Part shown: positions 1 through 7,445 of the stretch, one piece after another
Layout: each line of letters starts with the position of its first letter
Numbering within the stretch: position 1 is the stretch's first letter
Source: Planctomycetota bacterium
Lineage (GTDB): Bacteria > Planctomycetota > Brocadiia > JAJRTI01
NCBI GenBank assembly: GCA_024278415.1
Contig: JAJRTI010000078.1
Location: forward strand, 1 to 19,471
Direction: 5' to 3'
Length of the DNA: 19,471 bases
Position numbers and translations under genes: made by a program
Notes under the pieces: generated by a model
What the model was told of the DNA's origin: nothing
Seen by the model: only the letters and a program-made list of their open reading frames with translations
The model's database searches: none

Positions 1-2
1 GC

Positions 3-146
3 GTGGCGCTGGGCCGCGTCATCGCGGAACTCGACGCGCAGAACTTCGCCGGATTGCGCACGCTGGAGATCAAGCCGCCGGAGGGGAACGTGCCGGCGCG
101 CGTGGCTGAGATCGCGGCTGTGCGGGAGCGTTGGATGGCGCGGTGA
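3..146 (+). CDS. C-terminal fragment of an unidentified protein
   Basis: An open frame enters from the left edge and ends at TGA 144-146, giving 47 residues (from ALGRVIAELDAQNFAG to the final RERWMAR). The start lies outside the window. The pattern of an amphipathic helix, then a short strand with an acidic end (LEIK), then a final helix rich in Arg/Glu/Ala is what one sees at the C-terminus of xylose-isomerase-like TIM barrels, but so short a piece cannot establish a family. Reading direction is the same as the kinase gene that begins about 470 bases later. The choice of this frame rests on protein-like composition and a stop followed by a non-coding gap, so it is moderately secure as coding but unassigned in function. 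Confidence 0.5.
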   Translation: MALGRVIAELDAQNFAGLRTLEIKPPEGNVPARVAEIAAVRERWMAR

Positions 147-602
147 CCGGCCGCGAGCGCCGCGTCCGGCTCGAACGGACGTGCGGGCTAAACTGCGCAC
201 GGGTGTGGAGGACTGAGCGCGCAACCGGGGCCCGTTCCCCCTCGCCGCGGCGCGCAGGCCCATGCGAATCCCCTGGCGGAAAAGCCTTGGATTTGGCGCG
301 GGATCGTGGTATACAACAGCGAGAATTGCGGCTTTCGTGGCGTTTTAGCCGACGCGATGCCCGGCCAAGTTTGACGGCTCCATGGAGCGTTCGTGCACCG
401 CTGATGCCCAACACTGGGCGATTCTGCTGACGCCGGCTTCCGATTTGCGTCGCCCATTGTAGCCGTTCCCCTGCCCGCCCCCCCTGGACAGAAAACTCGG
501 ACCCAAGCCGATCGCCCGCGCACATTGCCCCAGCGTGGGGAAGAGGTCTGCGTTCATGAGGGACCACCCAGGCGATGGCGGCGCCTTCGCTCACTTTCGT
601 GC
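147..602. other. Intergenic stretch upstream of the hybrid kinase
   Basis: About 450 bases with no convincing gene; the short open frames here on both strands have Arg/Pro-rich compositions typical of chance frames in GC-rich DNA. It holds one candidate promoter (287-315), a small GTGCG/CGCAC stem (181-200) without a following T-run, and a 12-base palindrome GCTCCATGGAGC at 377-388 with no assigned role. Confidence 0.5.
287..315 (+). promoter_or_regulatory. Candidate sigma-70-type promoter
   Basis: TTGGAT (287-292) and TATACA (310-315) are separated by exactly 17 bases. Matches to the -35 and -10 consensus are 3/6 and 4/6, so this is only suggestive. It points towards the hybrid kinase gene, leaving a leader of roughly 290 bases. 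It stands out because A/T-rich hexamers are scarce in this region. Confidence 0.25.
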
Positions 603-608
603 AGGTGA
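603..608 (+). promoter_or_regulatory. Ribosome binding site AGGTGA
   Basis: AGGTGA ends 8 bases before ATG 617. It supports that ATG over the in-frame ATG at 575, whose best upstream match (GAGGGA, 558-563) sits 11 bases away. Confidence 0.5.
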
Positions 609-616
609 ACGCGCAT

Positions 617-2269
617 ATGGCTAACGACAACAAGAGCAGGGATGCCCTCGTTGAAGAGGCGAAGGCGCTTCGGGCGCGCGTTGCAGAATTGGAGGAGCAG
701 GACTCTGCGCGCCGAAGCACCGAGGCGGCCATTACCCGCGCGGCGCGGGAGTGGCAAGTCACCTTCGACGCGATCGGTGAAGCGGTGTGCGTGTTGGACC
801 GAGACGGCCATATCCAGCGGTGCAACCGGGCCATGAAGGATCTGTTGGGCAGGGAGTATCTGGAGATCGTGGGCAAGGTTTGCTGGGAGCTGATCGATTG
901 CCGATCGGACTCCATCGCCAATTGCCCGGTCGCACGCATATGGGAAACGGGAATCCGAGAGGAGCTGGAGATGCCCCTGCTCGGCCGATGGTTTCGTGTG
1001 GTTGCTGATCCTATAAGAGACGAGGAAGGGCATGTGACTGCCGTGGCCCACATCCTAAGCGATGTCACCGAGAAGAAGCGCATGGCGGAAGAGCAGCGCC
1101 GGGTCGAAGTGCGCATCCAGCAGGCGCAGAAGTTCGAGAGCCTCAACGTGATGGCCGCCAGTATCGCGCACAGTTTCAACAACCTGCTCACCGCGGTGCT
1201 GGGCAACATCGAGTTAGCCAAGCTGGACGTGCGCGGCCCGTCGCCCGTGCGGGAGTGCCTGGACGAAGCCGAGCAGGCCGCCAAGCGCGCGGCGCAACTC
1301 AGCAAGCTCATGCTCACCTATGTGGGCAAGGCCGAGATCCATCCAAAGCCTATTGACATGGCGGTCGCGGTCGAGGAAGCGGCCCTGCTCCTTGGCTCGT
1401 CCAGCCCCTCCAACGTCGACCTCACGTTCGAATTCTCGCCGCACCCTCTGACCTTTCTTGGCGACCCCGCGCAGATCCACCAACTGGTCGCCAGCCTGAT
1501 CACCAACGCCATCGAGGCCATTGGCGACGGCCCCGGCAAGATCACCGTGCGCACGGGGTCCCAGAACTGCCAGGGCGATTCCTTTCCGCCGCCGTTCGAC
1601 ACGGACGGCTTGGCTGATGGCGATTATGTGTTCCTCGAGATTGCAGACGATGGCTGCGGCATGGACATGGACACGCTTTCGAAAGCGCTCGACCCCTTCT
1701 TCACGACCAAGTTCATCGGCCGCGGCTTGGGGCTGGCCGCAGTGCTCGGCATCGCCCGCGCGCACCGCGGAGCGGTCGCTATCGACAGCAAGCTTAATTG
1801 TGGCACAAGCGTGAAGCTGTTCTTCCCGGCCACCCAAGAGCCAGTCGAGGAGGCCGAGGCCGAGCTGCCTGACGCGTGGCGCGGGTCCGGCACGGTGCTC
1901 TTCGTCGACGACGAGCCGGTCGTTCTGTCGTCCGGGAGCGCTCTGCTCCAGCGGCTCGGCTTCCAGGTGCTGACCGCGCGCGACGGCCAGTCCGCGGTTA
2001 CGGTGTTCAAAGCGCACGCGGACGAGATCAAGTGCGCCATACTCGACGTGACCATGCCAGGCATGGATGGGGCGCAGACCTGCCAGCAGTTGCGGGAGAT
2101 TGCGCCGAACTTGCCGGTGCTGTTCTGTAGTGGCCACCTCGAGGCCGACGTCGCGCAGCGCCTCGCCAACCTGGGGCCAGCGCCCTTCGTCCAGAAGCCC
2201 TTCCAGATGGGAGCCATCAGCCGCGGTCTCAGGAAGGCCATGGGGAATGGCGGCAACGCCGCAGAATGA
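617..2269 (+). CDS. Soluble PAS-domain hybrid histidine kinase with C-terminal receiver
   Basis: Predicted two-component sensor of 550 residues. Order of parts: a Glu/Ala/Arg-rich coiled-coil start, a PAS domain (about residues 38-155), a dimerisation/phosphoacceptor helix with His185 in SIAHSFNNLL, an ATPase domain with N-box Asn297 (LITNAIEAI), G1 box DDGCGMD (from Asp344) and GRGLGL, then a receiver domain (about 428-545) with acidic pair in FVDDEP, phosphoacceptor Asp477 (LDVTMPGMDG) and Lys in QKPF. There are no membrane segments or signal peptide, so it should sense a cytoplasmic cue through PAS. The residue after the phospho-His is Ser, not the usual Asp/Glu of the HDFNN type. No separate output regulator is adjacent; phosphotransfer may be internal or to a distant partner. 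ATG 617 is chosen for its better ribosome binding site; ATG 575 would add 14 residues with no recognisable content. The DUF3604 gene follows after 52 bases. Confidence 0.92.
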   Translation: MANDNKSRDALVEEAKALRARVAELEEQDSARRSTEAAITRAAREWQVTFDAIGEAVCVLDRDGHIQRCNRAMKDLLGREYLEIVGKVCWELIDCRSDSIANCPVARIWETGIREELEMPLLGRWFRVVADPIRDEEGHVTAVAHILSDVTEKKRMAEEQRRVEVRIQQAQKFESLNVMAASIAHSFNNLLTAVLGNIELAKLDVRGPSPVRECLDEAEQAAKRAAQLSKLMLTYVGKAEIHPKPIDMAVAVEEAALLLGSSSPSNVDLTFEFSPHPLTFLGDPAQIHQLVASLITNAIEAIGDGPGKITVRTGSQNCQGDSFPPPFDTDGLADGDYVFLEIADDGCGMDMDTLSKALDPFFTTKFIGRGLGLAAVLGIARAHRGAVAIDSKLNCGTSVKLFFPATQEPVEEAEAELPDAWRGSGTVLFVDDEPVVLSSGSALLQRLGFQVLTARDGQSAVTVFKAHADEIKCAILDVTMPGMDGAQTCQQLREIAPNLPVLFCSGHLEADVAQRLANLGPAPFVQKPFQMGAISRGLRKAMGNGGNAAE

Positions 2270-2309
2270 CTGGCAGGCGCGTGAGGCGAACGCCAGCCAT
2301 CCGTTTGCC

Positions 2310-2315
2310 AAGGAG
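2310..2315 (+). promoter_or_regulatory. Ribosome binding site AAGGAG deciding a GTG start
   Basis: A perfect AAGGAG lies 6 bases before GTG 2322. It fixes the start of the DUF3604 gene inside a longer open frame that overlaps the kinase gene out of frame. Confidence 0.7.
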
Positions 2316-2321
2316 CACACC

Positions 2322-4541
2322 GTGCCGACCGAGACCCCAGACAAGCGCCTCGCCAGCCTCTCCGCCACGCGTATGTATCCCAGCCATTACACCCCCTCGG
2401 CCGCGGACTACCGCGTGGGCATGGCGTTCGAGGCCCGCGACGGCGCGCACACCAGCGGCCGCGGGCTTCGCGTCACGGCCGGAGCGTGCGGCACGTGGGT
2501 CATCCGCTTCACCAACCACGAGGCCGACCTGGTGGCCGGCGCGGCCGTGTCGTTCTTCGCGTTCAACACTCAGTTTTCGTTCAAGTATCAGACCGACAGG
2601 CCCGATGGCCGCGACTACGCTACGATCGAGACGGACAGCGATGCCGCGCTCGCGCTGTTCCCGGGCAAAGGCGCGGCGCTGGCAAACGTGGCCGTGGTCG
2701 ACGGCGCATTGCGCAAGGGCGAGTCGTTCACGCTGCGACTGGGCGACCGGCGATGCGGCAGCGTGGGCTCGGAAGTGTACTGGACCACGACGCACGGGGA
2801 GATCCTCGTGGGAGTGGACGCGGCTGGGGACGGCGAGTTCGTGGGCATCAAGGACGGGCCGCTCCCGATCGAGATCGTTGCGCACCCGGAACTGAAGCTC
2901 CTGCGCATCCTCGGGCCAACGGTGGCGGCGGTGGGCGAGGAGTTTGCGCTGCACGTGGCCGCGTTCGACCGCAACCGCAATCTCATCGACACGTACACGG
3001 GCCGCGTCGCGCTTGAGGCCCCCGATGGGCTCGATGGCCTCCCCGGCGCGGTTGAGTTCGACGGCCAGGGCGACGGCGTGCAGATCGTGGAGCGCGTGCG
3101 CGCAACCAAGCCGGGCGTGTATCGCATTGCCGCGGCGACTGAGGCCGGGGAACGCTTCACGAGCAACCCGATCGTCGTGGAGGCAACGCCGACGCGCCGG
3201 GTCTATTGGGGCGACGTGCACTGCCACTCGTGGGGCGACGACTCGATGTACCTCATGCACCTGCGCACGGACAAGCTCGACCCGCTCTCGCGGCATCGGC
3301 AAGGCATGCGCGCCGGGCGGTTCGACTTCGGCTGCCCCGGGCCCATGGCGCTGCCCTTCGGCGAGCGGGCGGAGATCTGGCAAGCGCACGTCGACGCCGC
3401 GCGGGAGGCCGACGCGCCGGGCCGATACGTGCCGTTTCTCAGCTACGAGCACCATCCGCCCGAAGGCGACCGGCAGGTCTTCTTCAAGCCGCTCGACGCG
3501 CCCGCGCCCCCGCTCCAGTATCGGGAGCCCATGGCGAAGCTCGACGCGGCGTACGGCGGCCGAGACGATGTCTTCCTCGAAGTGCATATCGGCGGCGCGG
3601 CGCCCGTGTGGGAGCAGTACCGGCCCGGCCGCGAGCGCATGGTCGAAATCGCGAGCGGCTTTGGGAACGCGGAGTGGCTCCTCCAACGCGCGTTGCGCCT
3701 GGGCTACCGGCCCACGCTCGCCGGCGCGTCGGACCTGCACGTGGGGCTCATGGGCGGCCCGCGCGCGGTCGAGACGTTCCGCGGCCGGTTCGGATACAAG
3801 TTCGCCATGAACCAGCGCGACTCCGGGTACGGCTCCGGCCCGGTGACCGCGGTCGTGGCCGACGCGCTCGCCCGCGACGCACTCTGGGAGGCCATGCGCC
3901 AGGGCCGCACGTACGCCACGACCGGCGCGCGCATCTACCTGGACCTCGTGTGCAACGGCGCCCGCGCCGGCGAGACCGCGGACGTAAGCGCCGGCGCGAG
4001 TGTGTCGATCACGTGCCACGCCTGCGAGCGCATCGAACGCGTCGACCTCATTGCCGGCGACCGGTGCATCCACACGTGGCGGCCGGACGCGCTCGATTTC
4101 GACGAACACGTGCAGATTGCCGCGGCGCCGGGCGAGTGCATGTACGTGCGCGTGCGGCAAGCGGACTCGGAGCACGCGTGGTCGCCCCTTGTGTGGCTTG
4201 AGGGCGGAGCCCCCGACGCAGCGGCCCCTTACCCCCTGTGGAACGCGCACGAGCCGGTCGACCTCGCCGCGGTCCCAGCAAATGACGCGCAGGAGCACCT
4301 GCCCGCGCTTGAGCGCTACTTGGAGACCGAGGAGGAGCGAGGGCTGTTCCGCGGCCTCACGCCCGTGCGCGTGGTGCGCGAATCCATGGGCGCGGCCGCG
4401 CTGTTCTTTTGCCACTATGGGCCGCGGGGCCTGCCCATGTCGATCCGTTGGTTCTTCGAGTTCGAGATCCCGAAGATCCGCTACGACTTCGGCTGGCGCG
4501 ACTTCGGGATGGTGGACGAGTTCGACGCGTCGATCGCGTAA
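2322..4541 (+). CDS. DUF3604 (PHP-like) domain protein
   Basis: A 739-residue protein. After an N-terminal beta-rich region (about residues 20-285; the part near 190-290 looks like an Ig-type fold), a DUF3604 domain begins with YWGDVHCHSWGDD, where His300 and His302 form the HxH metal motif of PHP-like hydrolases. Further likely metal ligands are Glu376/His377/His378 (SYEHH), His422 (LEVHIGG) and Asp471/His473 (ASDLHVG), followed by the family signature GRTYATTGARIYLD. A short beta domain and a charged tail complete it. Family members are predicted metal-dependent hydrolases whose substrates are largely unknown. No signal peptide is visible, so a cytoplasmic location is inferred. GTG 2322 is supported by a perfect AAGGAG; ATG 2373 (MYPSHYTP) is a possible internal alternative. 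It lies 52 bases behind the hybrid kinase on the same strand, suggesting cotranscription, and faces the - strand glycosyltransferase. Confidence 0.85.
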   Translation: MPTETPDKRLASLSATRMYPSHYTPSAADYRVGMAFEARDGAHTSGRGLRVTAGACGTWVIRFTNHEADLVAGAAVSFFAFNTQFSFKYQTDRPDGRDYATIETDSDAALALFPGKGAALANVAVVDGALRKGESFTLRLGDRRCGSVGSEVYWTTTHGEILVGVDAAGDGEFVGIKDGPLPIEIVAHPELKLLRILGPTVAAVGEEFALHVAAFDRNRNLIDTYTGRVALEAPDGLDGLPGAVEFDGQGDGVQIVERVRATKPGVYRIAAATEAGERFTSNPIVVEATPTRRVYWGDVHCHSWGDDSMYLMHLRTDKLDPLSRHRQGMRAGRFDFGCPGPMALPFGERAEIWQAHVDAAREADAPGRYVPFLSYEHHPPEGDRQVFFKPLDAPAPPLQYREPMAKLDAAYGGRDDVFLEVHIGGAAPVWEQYRPGRERMVEIASGFGNAEWLLQRALRLGYRPTLAGASDLHVGLMGGPRAVETFRGRFGYKFAMNQRDSGYGSGPVTAVVADALARDALWEAMRQGRTYATTGARIYLDLVCNGARAGETADVSAGASVSITCHACERIERVDLIAGDRCIHTWRPDALDFDEHVQIAAAPGECMYVRVRQADSEHAWSPLVWLEGGAPDAAAPYPLWNAHEPVDLAAVPANDAQEHLPALERYLETEEERGLFRGLTPVRVVRESMGAAALFFCHYGPRGLPMSIRWFFEFEIPKIRYDFGWRDFGMVDEFDASIA

Positions 4542-4849
4542 ACGTCGCCGCTTGGTTCGTGTCCTGTCACGGCTGCGGTGTCGAACACGGCGCCACCGCA
4601 GGCCGACCGCGGGGGCGCCCCGCTCGTAGTGGCGACCATAAGGGCGCCCTCTGCTCCGATGGCGAATCGCACCCGAGCGGAAGGCCCTCACGGGCCTACG
4701 ACAAGCGCTACGTCACCCGCTTGCGGTAGCGTCGTGTTCCTCCTGCACCCGCTGCCACGCGCGCCAGAGCAGGCCTCATCCGCTGCGCGGCGGTCACCGT
4801 GACAAACACTGCGCCGCGAACGGTGTGACGGCACGGGCATGACACGACA
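4542..4849. other. Convergent intergenic gap holding a structured repeat
   Basis: 308 bases between two genes that converge. No protein gene is supported. Its main content is the cloverleaf-like repeat at 4624-4701, immediately followed by a separate CGCTAC/GTAGCG stem (about 4706-4731). No T-run terminator is seen on either strand; the repeat itself could slow transcription from both sides. Confidence 0.5.
4624..4701. repeat. Cloverleaf-like palindromic repeat, copy A
   Basis: A 78-base element closed by TCGTAG (4624-4629) and CTACGA (4696-4701). Inside are three stems: GGCGACC/GGGCGCC (4631-4648, one mismatch, loop ATAA), an arm with GCTC/GAGC and CGAT/ATCG (4653-4678, bulged), and AGGCCC-TCAC-GGGCCT (4682-4697, perfect). 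The order, spacing and several sequence blocks match copy B at 18147-18223. It resembles REP-type or miniature inverted-repeat elements; no transposase is nearby. Confidence 0.75.
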
Positions 4850-6712
4850 CTAGGGCGCGAGCATCATCGGCACGTACTCCTTCGAGCGCTTTAGCCGAAG
4901 CACCATGCGCGCGGCCTTGGGATCGACAAGCACGGCGCGCGCCCACATCTCGTCCCGCTTGGCCAGATCGCCCTTCCGCCGATAGATGGCCCCCATGAGC
5001 ACGTACGCGGCGCCCGCTTCGGGATCGCGGCGGACGGCTTCGTCAAGTTGCTCCATGGCCTCGTCGACGCGTCCCGCGAGCAGCAGCCCCTCGGCATCCT
5101 CGACCCGGCGTTGGGTCCAGTTCGGATCCAGGCGCAGCGACGCCTCCCATGCCTCTTCGTCCCAAGCCGCGCCGGGAGTGGCCACGTCCAGGGCCGCGAT
5201 CTTCCGCAGCCGAAGGGCGGGGCGCAGGTCCGTCCATACGCCGAAGCCGCCGGCCGACTGCTTGCGGTACTGGACGCCGCGCCGGGCAAGCGCATCCTCG
5301 ATTGCCCGGGCATAGATCGAACCGCTCTGATACACGAACGCGTAGCGCTCCGCCCGATCGACGGCGTCCTCATACTCGCGCCAGGCGACGTACCTATGGT
5401 AGGCCGTGATGGCGTCCCGCGAGTCGAACATCACATGGGGGCCGATGAAGAAGCTCGTGTAGATGCCCGTAACGCCGTCCCGATTGAGCAGGTCCAACAG
5501 CTCCGCGTGCGCGGGCGTCCAGTAGTCGATCTTGTCCCACCCGCGCTTGGGCGACTGAGAGAAGTCCAGTATGCCGGCCAGCCCCGCTGCCGCGACGGCC
5601 ACCGCCATGCCGATCCGCACAACTCTCATCCGCACGTCAGAGATGGCCAGCGCAATGGCCACGAGTGCGAAGGGGAAGATAGGGATGAGGTATCGCATCT
5701 CCTGCGGCGACAGGGCCCAGGAGAAGATGTGCCCGCCCAGGAAGATTAGGAGCAGCGAACGTTTGGCCAAGCGCGGCGGCGGCCCCCCAACCGCGTGCCG
5801 CGCCATGGGGCCGGCTTGCCTGGCCGCTAGCCAGCACATGCTGGCCGCGAACGCGGCGTAGTACGTGAGCGACGCGACTGTATGGGGCTGCGCACCCTCG
5901 ACCGGCGCAGTCTGGCCGAAAATGTACGAGAGCTTCCCAGTGAGCGCCCAAAGCCAGCCGCTATGCGGCGCCGCGCCCGATCGGGCCATCAGAGCGCTGA
6001 AGTAGCGCGTCGCGATCTTGCCGCCCATGAGCAACAGTGGCGTGAAGCCCAAGGCAAAGCCCAACGCCGCGGGCAGCACGGTTAGCGGCCGCAGCATCGG
6101 CCTGCCGAAGCAGACCCACGCCACCGCGACCGCGGCGATCATGGGGAAGCTGAACGGGCCGTTGATGGCCGCGAGACCAGCCACCAGCCCCAGCGCCGCG
6201 CAACGCAAGAAGCCGCCCTTGCGGTCGAAGACGATCTGGCAAGCCAACTCGAACAGCAGGAGGTTGGCGATGATCGTCTGCGAGAAGTAGTACGGCTTCA
6301 CGTTCCACTTGGCGAACATGGCCGGCGACAGGACCATGAGCAGCGCAGTGATGCCCGCCGCGCGGCGGCTCATGTGGCGAGCGACGATCCAGTACGTGAG
6401 CGGCAAAATGGGCAGGGACAGCAGCACGCCCACGCTCTTGAAACACAGGGCGCTGACGCCGAAGACACGGAAGAGCAGCGCGGCGATCCACAAAGGCACG
6501 GCCACCCCGGGCTCGTGCGGCTGCAACACCTCGATGTAGCGCCACGGGTCGTACGGCCCCCGGTCGGCCCCGCGCATGTAGCGGACGGACTGCAACGCGC
6601 CCCTGGCCTCTTCCGTGTCCAGGCACGATTCGTAGCCGCAGAGCACCGCGACGCGCAAGATCGTCGCGGCCACGATCATGGCCAGCAAGCCGAGACTCGT
6701 CGAGCGGGACAT
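4850..6712 (-). CDS. GT-C type membrane glycosyltransferase (GT39/ArnT-like) with TPR-like tail
   Basis: A 620-residue polytopic protein. A first hydrophobic helix (about residues 7-25) is followed by an acidic loop motif LDTEEA (Asp32, Glu34, Glu35), the position of the catalytic Asp/Glu of GT-C enzymes that use polyprenyl-phosphate sugars outside the membrane. Around ten further membrane segments follow, for example LLSLPILPLTYWIVA and ALGLVAGLAAI, up to about residue 400. The soluble C-terminus ends with two TPR-like helix pairs (RVDEAMEQLDEAVRRDPEAG, then YVLMGAIYRRKGDLA). It probably transfers a sugar to a lipid, glycan or protein acceptor at the outer face of the cytoplasmic membrane. 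ATG 6712 places the first helix close to the N-terminus; an in-frame ATG at 6769 would add 19 Arg/Ala-rich residues, and neither has a clear ribosome binding site. The acceptor cannot be told from sequence. Confidence 0.85.
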   Translation of the reverse strand: MSRSTSLGLLAMIVAATILRVAVLCGYESCLDTEEARGALQSVRYMRGADRGPYDPWRYIEVLQPHEPGVAVPLWIAALLFRVFGVSALCFKSVGVLLSLPILPLTYWIVARHMSRRAAGITALLMVLSPAMFAKWNVKPYYFSQTIIANLLLFELACQIVFDRKGGFLRCAALGLVAGLAAINGPFSFPMIAAVAVAWVCFGRPMLRPLTVLPAALGFALGFTPLLLMGGKIATRYFSALMARSGAAPHSGWLWALTGKLSYIFGQTAPVEGAQPHTVASLTYYAAFAASMCWLAARQAGPMARHAVGGPPPRLAKRSLLLIFLGGHIFSWALSPQEMRYLIPIFPFALVAIALAISDVRMRVVRIGMAVAVAAAGLAGILDFSQSPKRGWDKIDYWTPAHAELLDLLNRDGVTGIYTSFFIGPHVMFDSRDAITAYHRYVAWREYEDAVDRAERYAFVYQSGSIYARAIEDALARRGVQYRKQSAGGFGVWTDLRPALRLRKIAALDVATPGAAWDEEAWEASLRLDPNWTQRRVEDAEGLLLAGRVDEAMEQLDEAVRRDPEAGAAYVLMGAIYRRKGDLAKRDEMWARAVLVDPKAARMVLRLKRSKEYVPMMLAP

Positions 6713-6830
6713 GGGCGCCAGCCTATCCGCGGCGCGGGCAGCCGTCAAGGCCGGCCGCAGCGGAGGCATTTGCGCTGTAAGCCTGCATCATGCCGCGGGA
6801 CCGACCCAGGCCGGTATGGCCCCGGGCACC

Positions 6831-6926
6831 TGCCCCGCAGGGGCAACGGATATCAGCCCAGGGTTGCGAGCGATTCGCTACCCTGGGCACGAGGATGCGC
6901 GAGTCCCACGTTCCCTGAAAGGGAAC
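6831..6926 (+). repeat. Multi-hairpin repeat, copy 1
   Basis: Three successive hairpins: H1 TGCCCC-GCA-GGGGCA (6831-6845), the box GGATATCA, H2 GCCCAGGGT/ACCCTGGGC around a 15-base loop (6856-6888), and H3 GTTCCC-TGAAA-GGGAAC (6910-6926). All three stems are perfect. Confidence 0.75.
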
Positions 6927-6997
6927 CGGAAATGCCCGAGGCCCATCTCCTGTCCCGCATGGGCCGCTCTGCCGGTGGCCCCCCCGTGCGTTCCGCG

Positions 6998-7088
6998 TCC
7001 CTTTCAGGGATGTCGTGTGCGTAACGCGCATCGCCCTCCCAAGGTAGCTTCGCAACCTTGGGCTGATATCCGCATCCCCGTTGGGGAT
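6998..7088 (-). repeat. Multi-hairpin repeat, copy 2 (opposite orientation)
   Basis: Read on the - strand it has the same order as copy 1. H1 is ATCCCC-AAC-GGGGAT (plus 7074-7088), then the box GGATATCA, then H2 CCCAAGGT/ACCTTGGG (plus 7038-7062), then H3 TCCC-TGAAA-GGGA (plus 6998-7010). Stem bases differ from copy 1 but pairing is kept on both sides. Confidence 0.75.
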
Positions 7089-7445
7089 GGCCGTATCGAG
7101 GCCCAGCATTGCTTCGAAATCGTGCTTAGACTCCATGCCCCGGCCATGGGGTCGAATCAGGCTCCTCGCCTCCAATCCCTGTCGTAACCCCAATGCGCTC
7201 GACTGAACGATGTCGGTGCGTCAGGTTTGGCTGTCGCGCAGCCCAACGGACTGCCACCTGGGCCTTGTTCCGCGGTACACTCGTCCAGAGATCCTCAGGC
7301 CACGGGCGTGCTGGCGCAGGGCACACGACTTGAGTATCATGTGGCATTCGCTGTGTGGCTTCGCGTGTCGCCGTTGCGCAGCGACAGCCTGAAGCCGAAG
7401 ACGTTCTGAGCCTCGCGCGGCGAGAACACTGCCCCCGGATCCCTC

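Larger units (their letters stand above)
6804..7110. repeat. Long imperfect inverted repeat made of two facing repeat copies
   Basis: The left arm (about 6804-6930) and right arm (about 6994-7110) are related as inverted copies, sharing the box CGGATATCAGCCCA, the core GGTTGCGA and CCCTGAAAGGGA, with scattered substitutions. About 60 bases of unrelated DNA lie between them. The outer flanks also match weakly (GGCC.TA.CG). The arrangement could arise from insertion of one copy beside another in opposite orientation. Confidence 0.7.
6713..7445. other. Divergent intergenic region with facing structured repeats
   Basis: 733 bases between the divergently oriented GT-C glycosyltransferase and flippase genes. 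The inner half (about 6804-7110) is two oppositely oriented copies of a multi-hairpin repeat, listed separately. From 7111 to 7445 I see no gene, no strong promoter and no ribosome binding site. Open frames across this region coincide with the repeat and are judged non-coding. Confidence 0.55.

Noticed and set aside
70..1317. A - strand open frame of 415 codons opposite the kinase N-terminal half
   Set aside because: Ser/Arg-rich antisense product; the kinase motifs on the other strand are unambiguous.
2229..4691. A - strand open frame of 820 codons opposite the DUF3604 gene
   Set aside because: Its composition is Arg/His/Val-rich without recognisable motifs, whereas the + strand frame has clear DUF3604 motifs and a perfect ribosome binding site.
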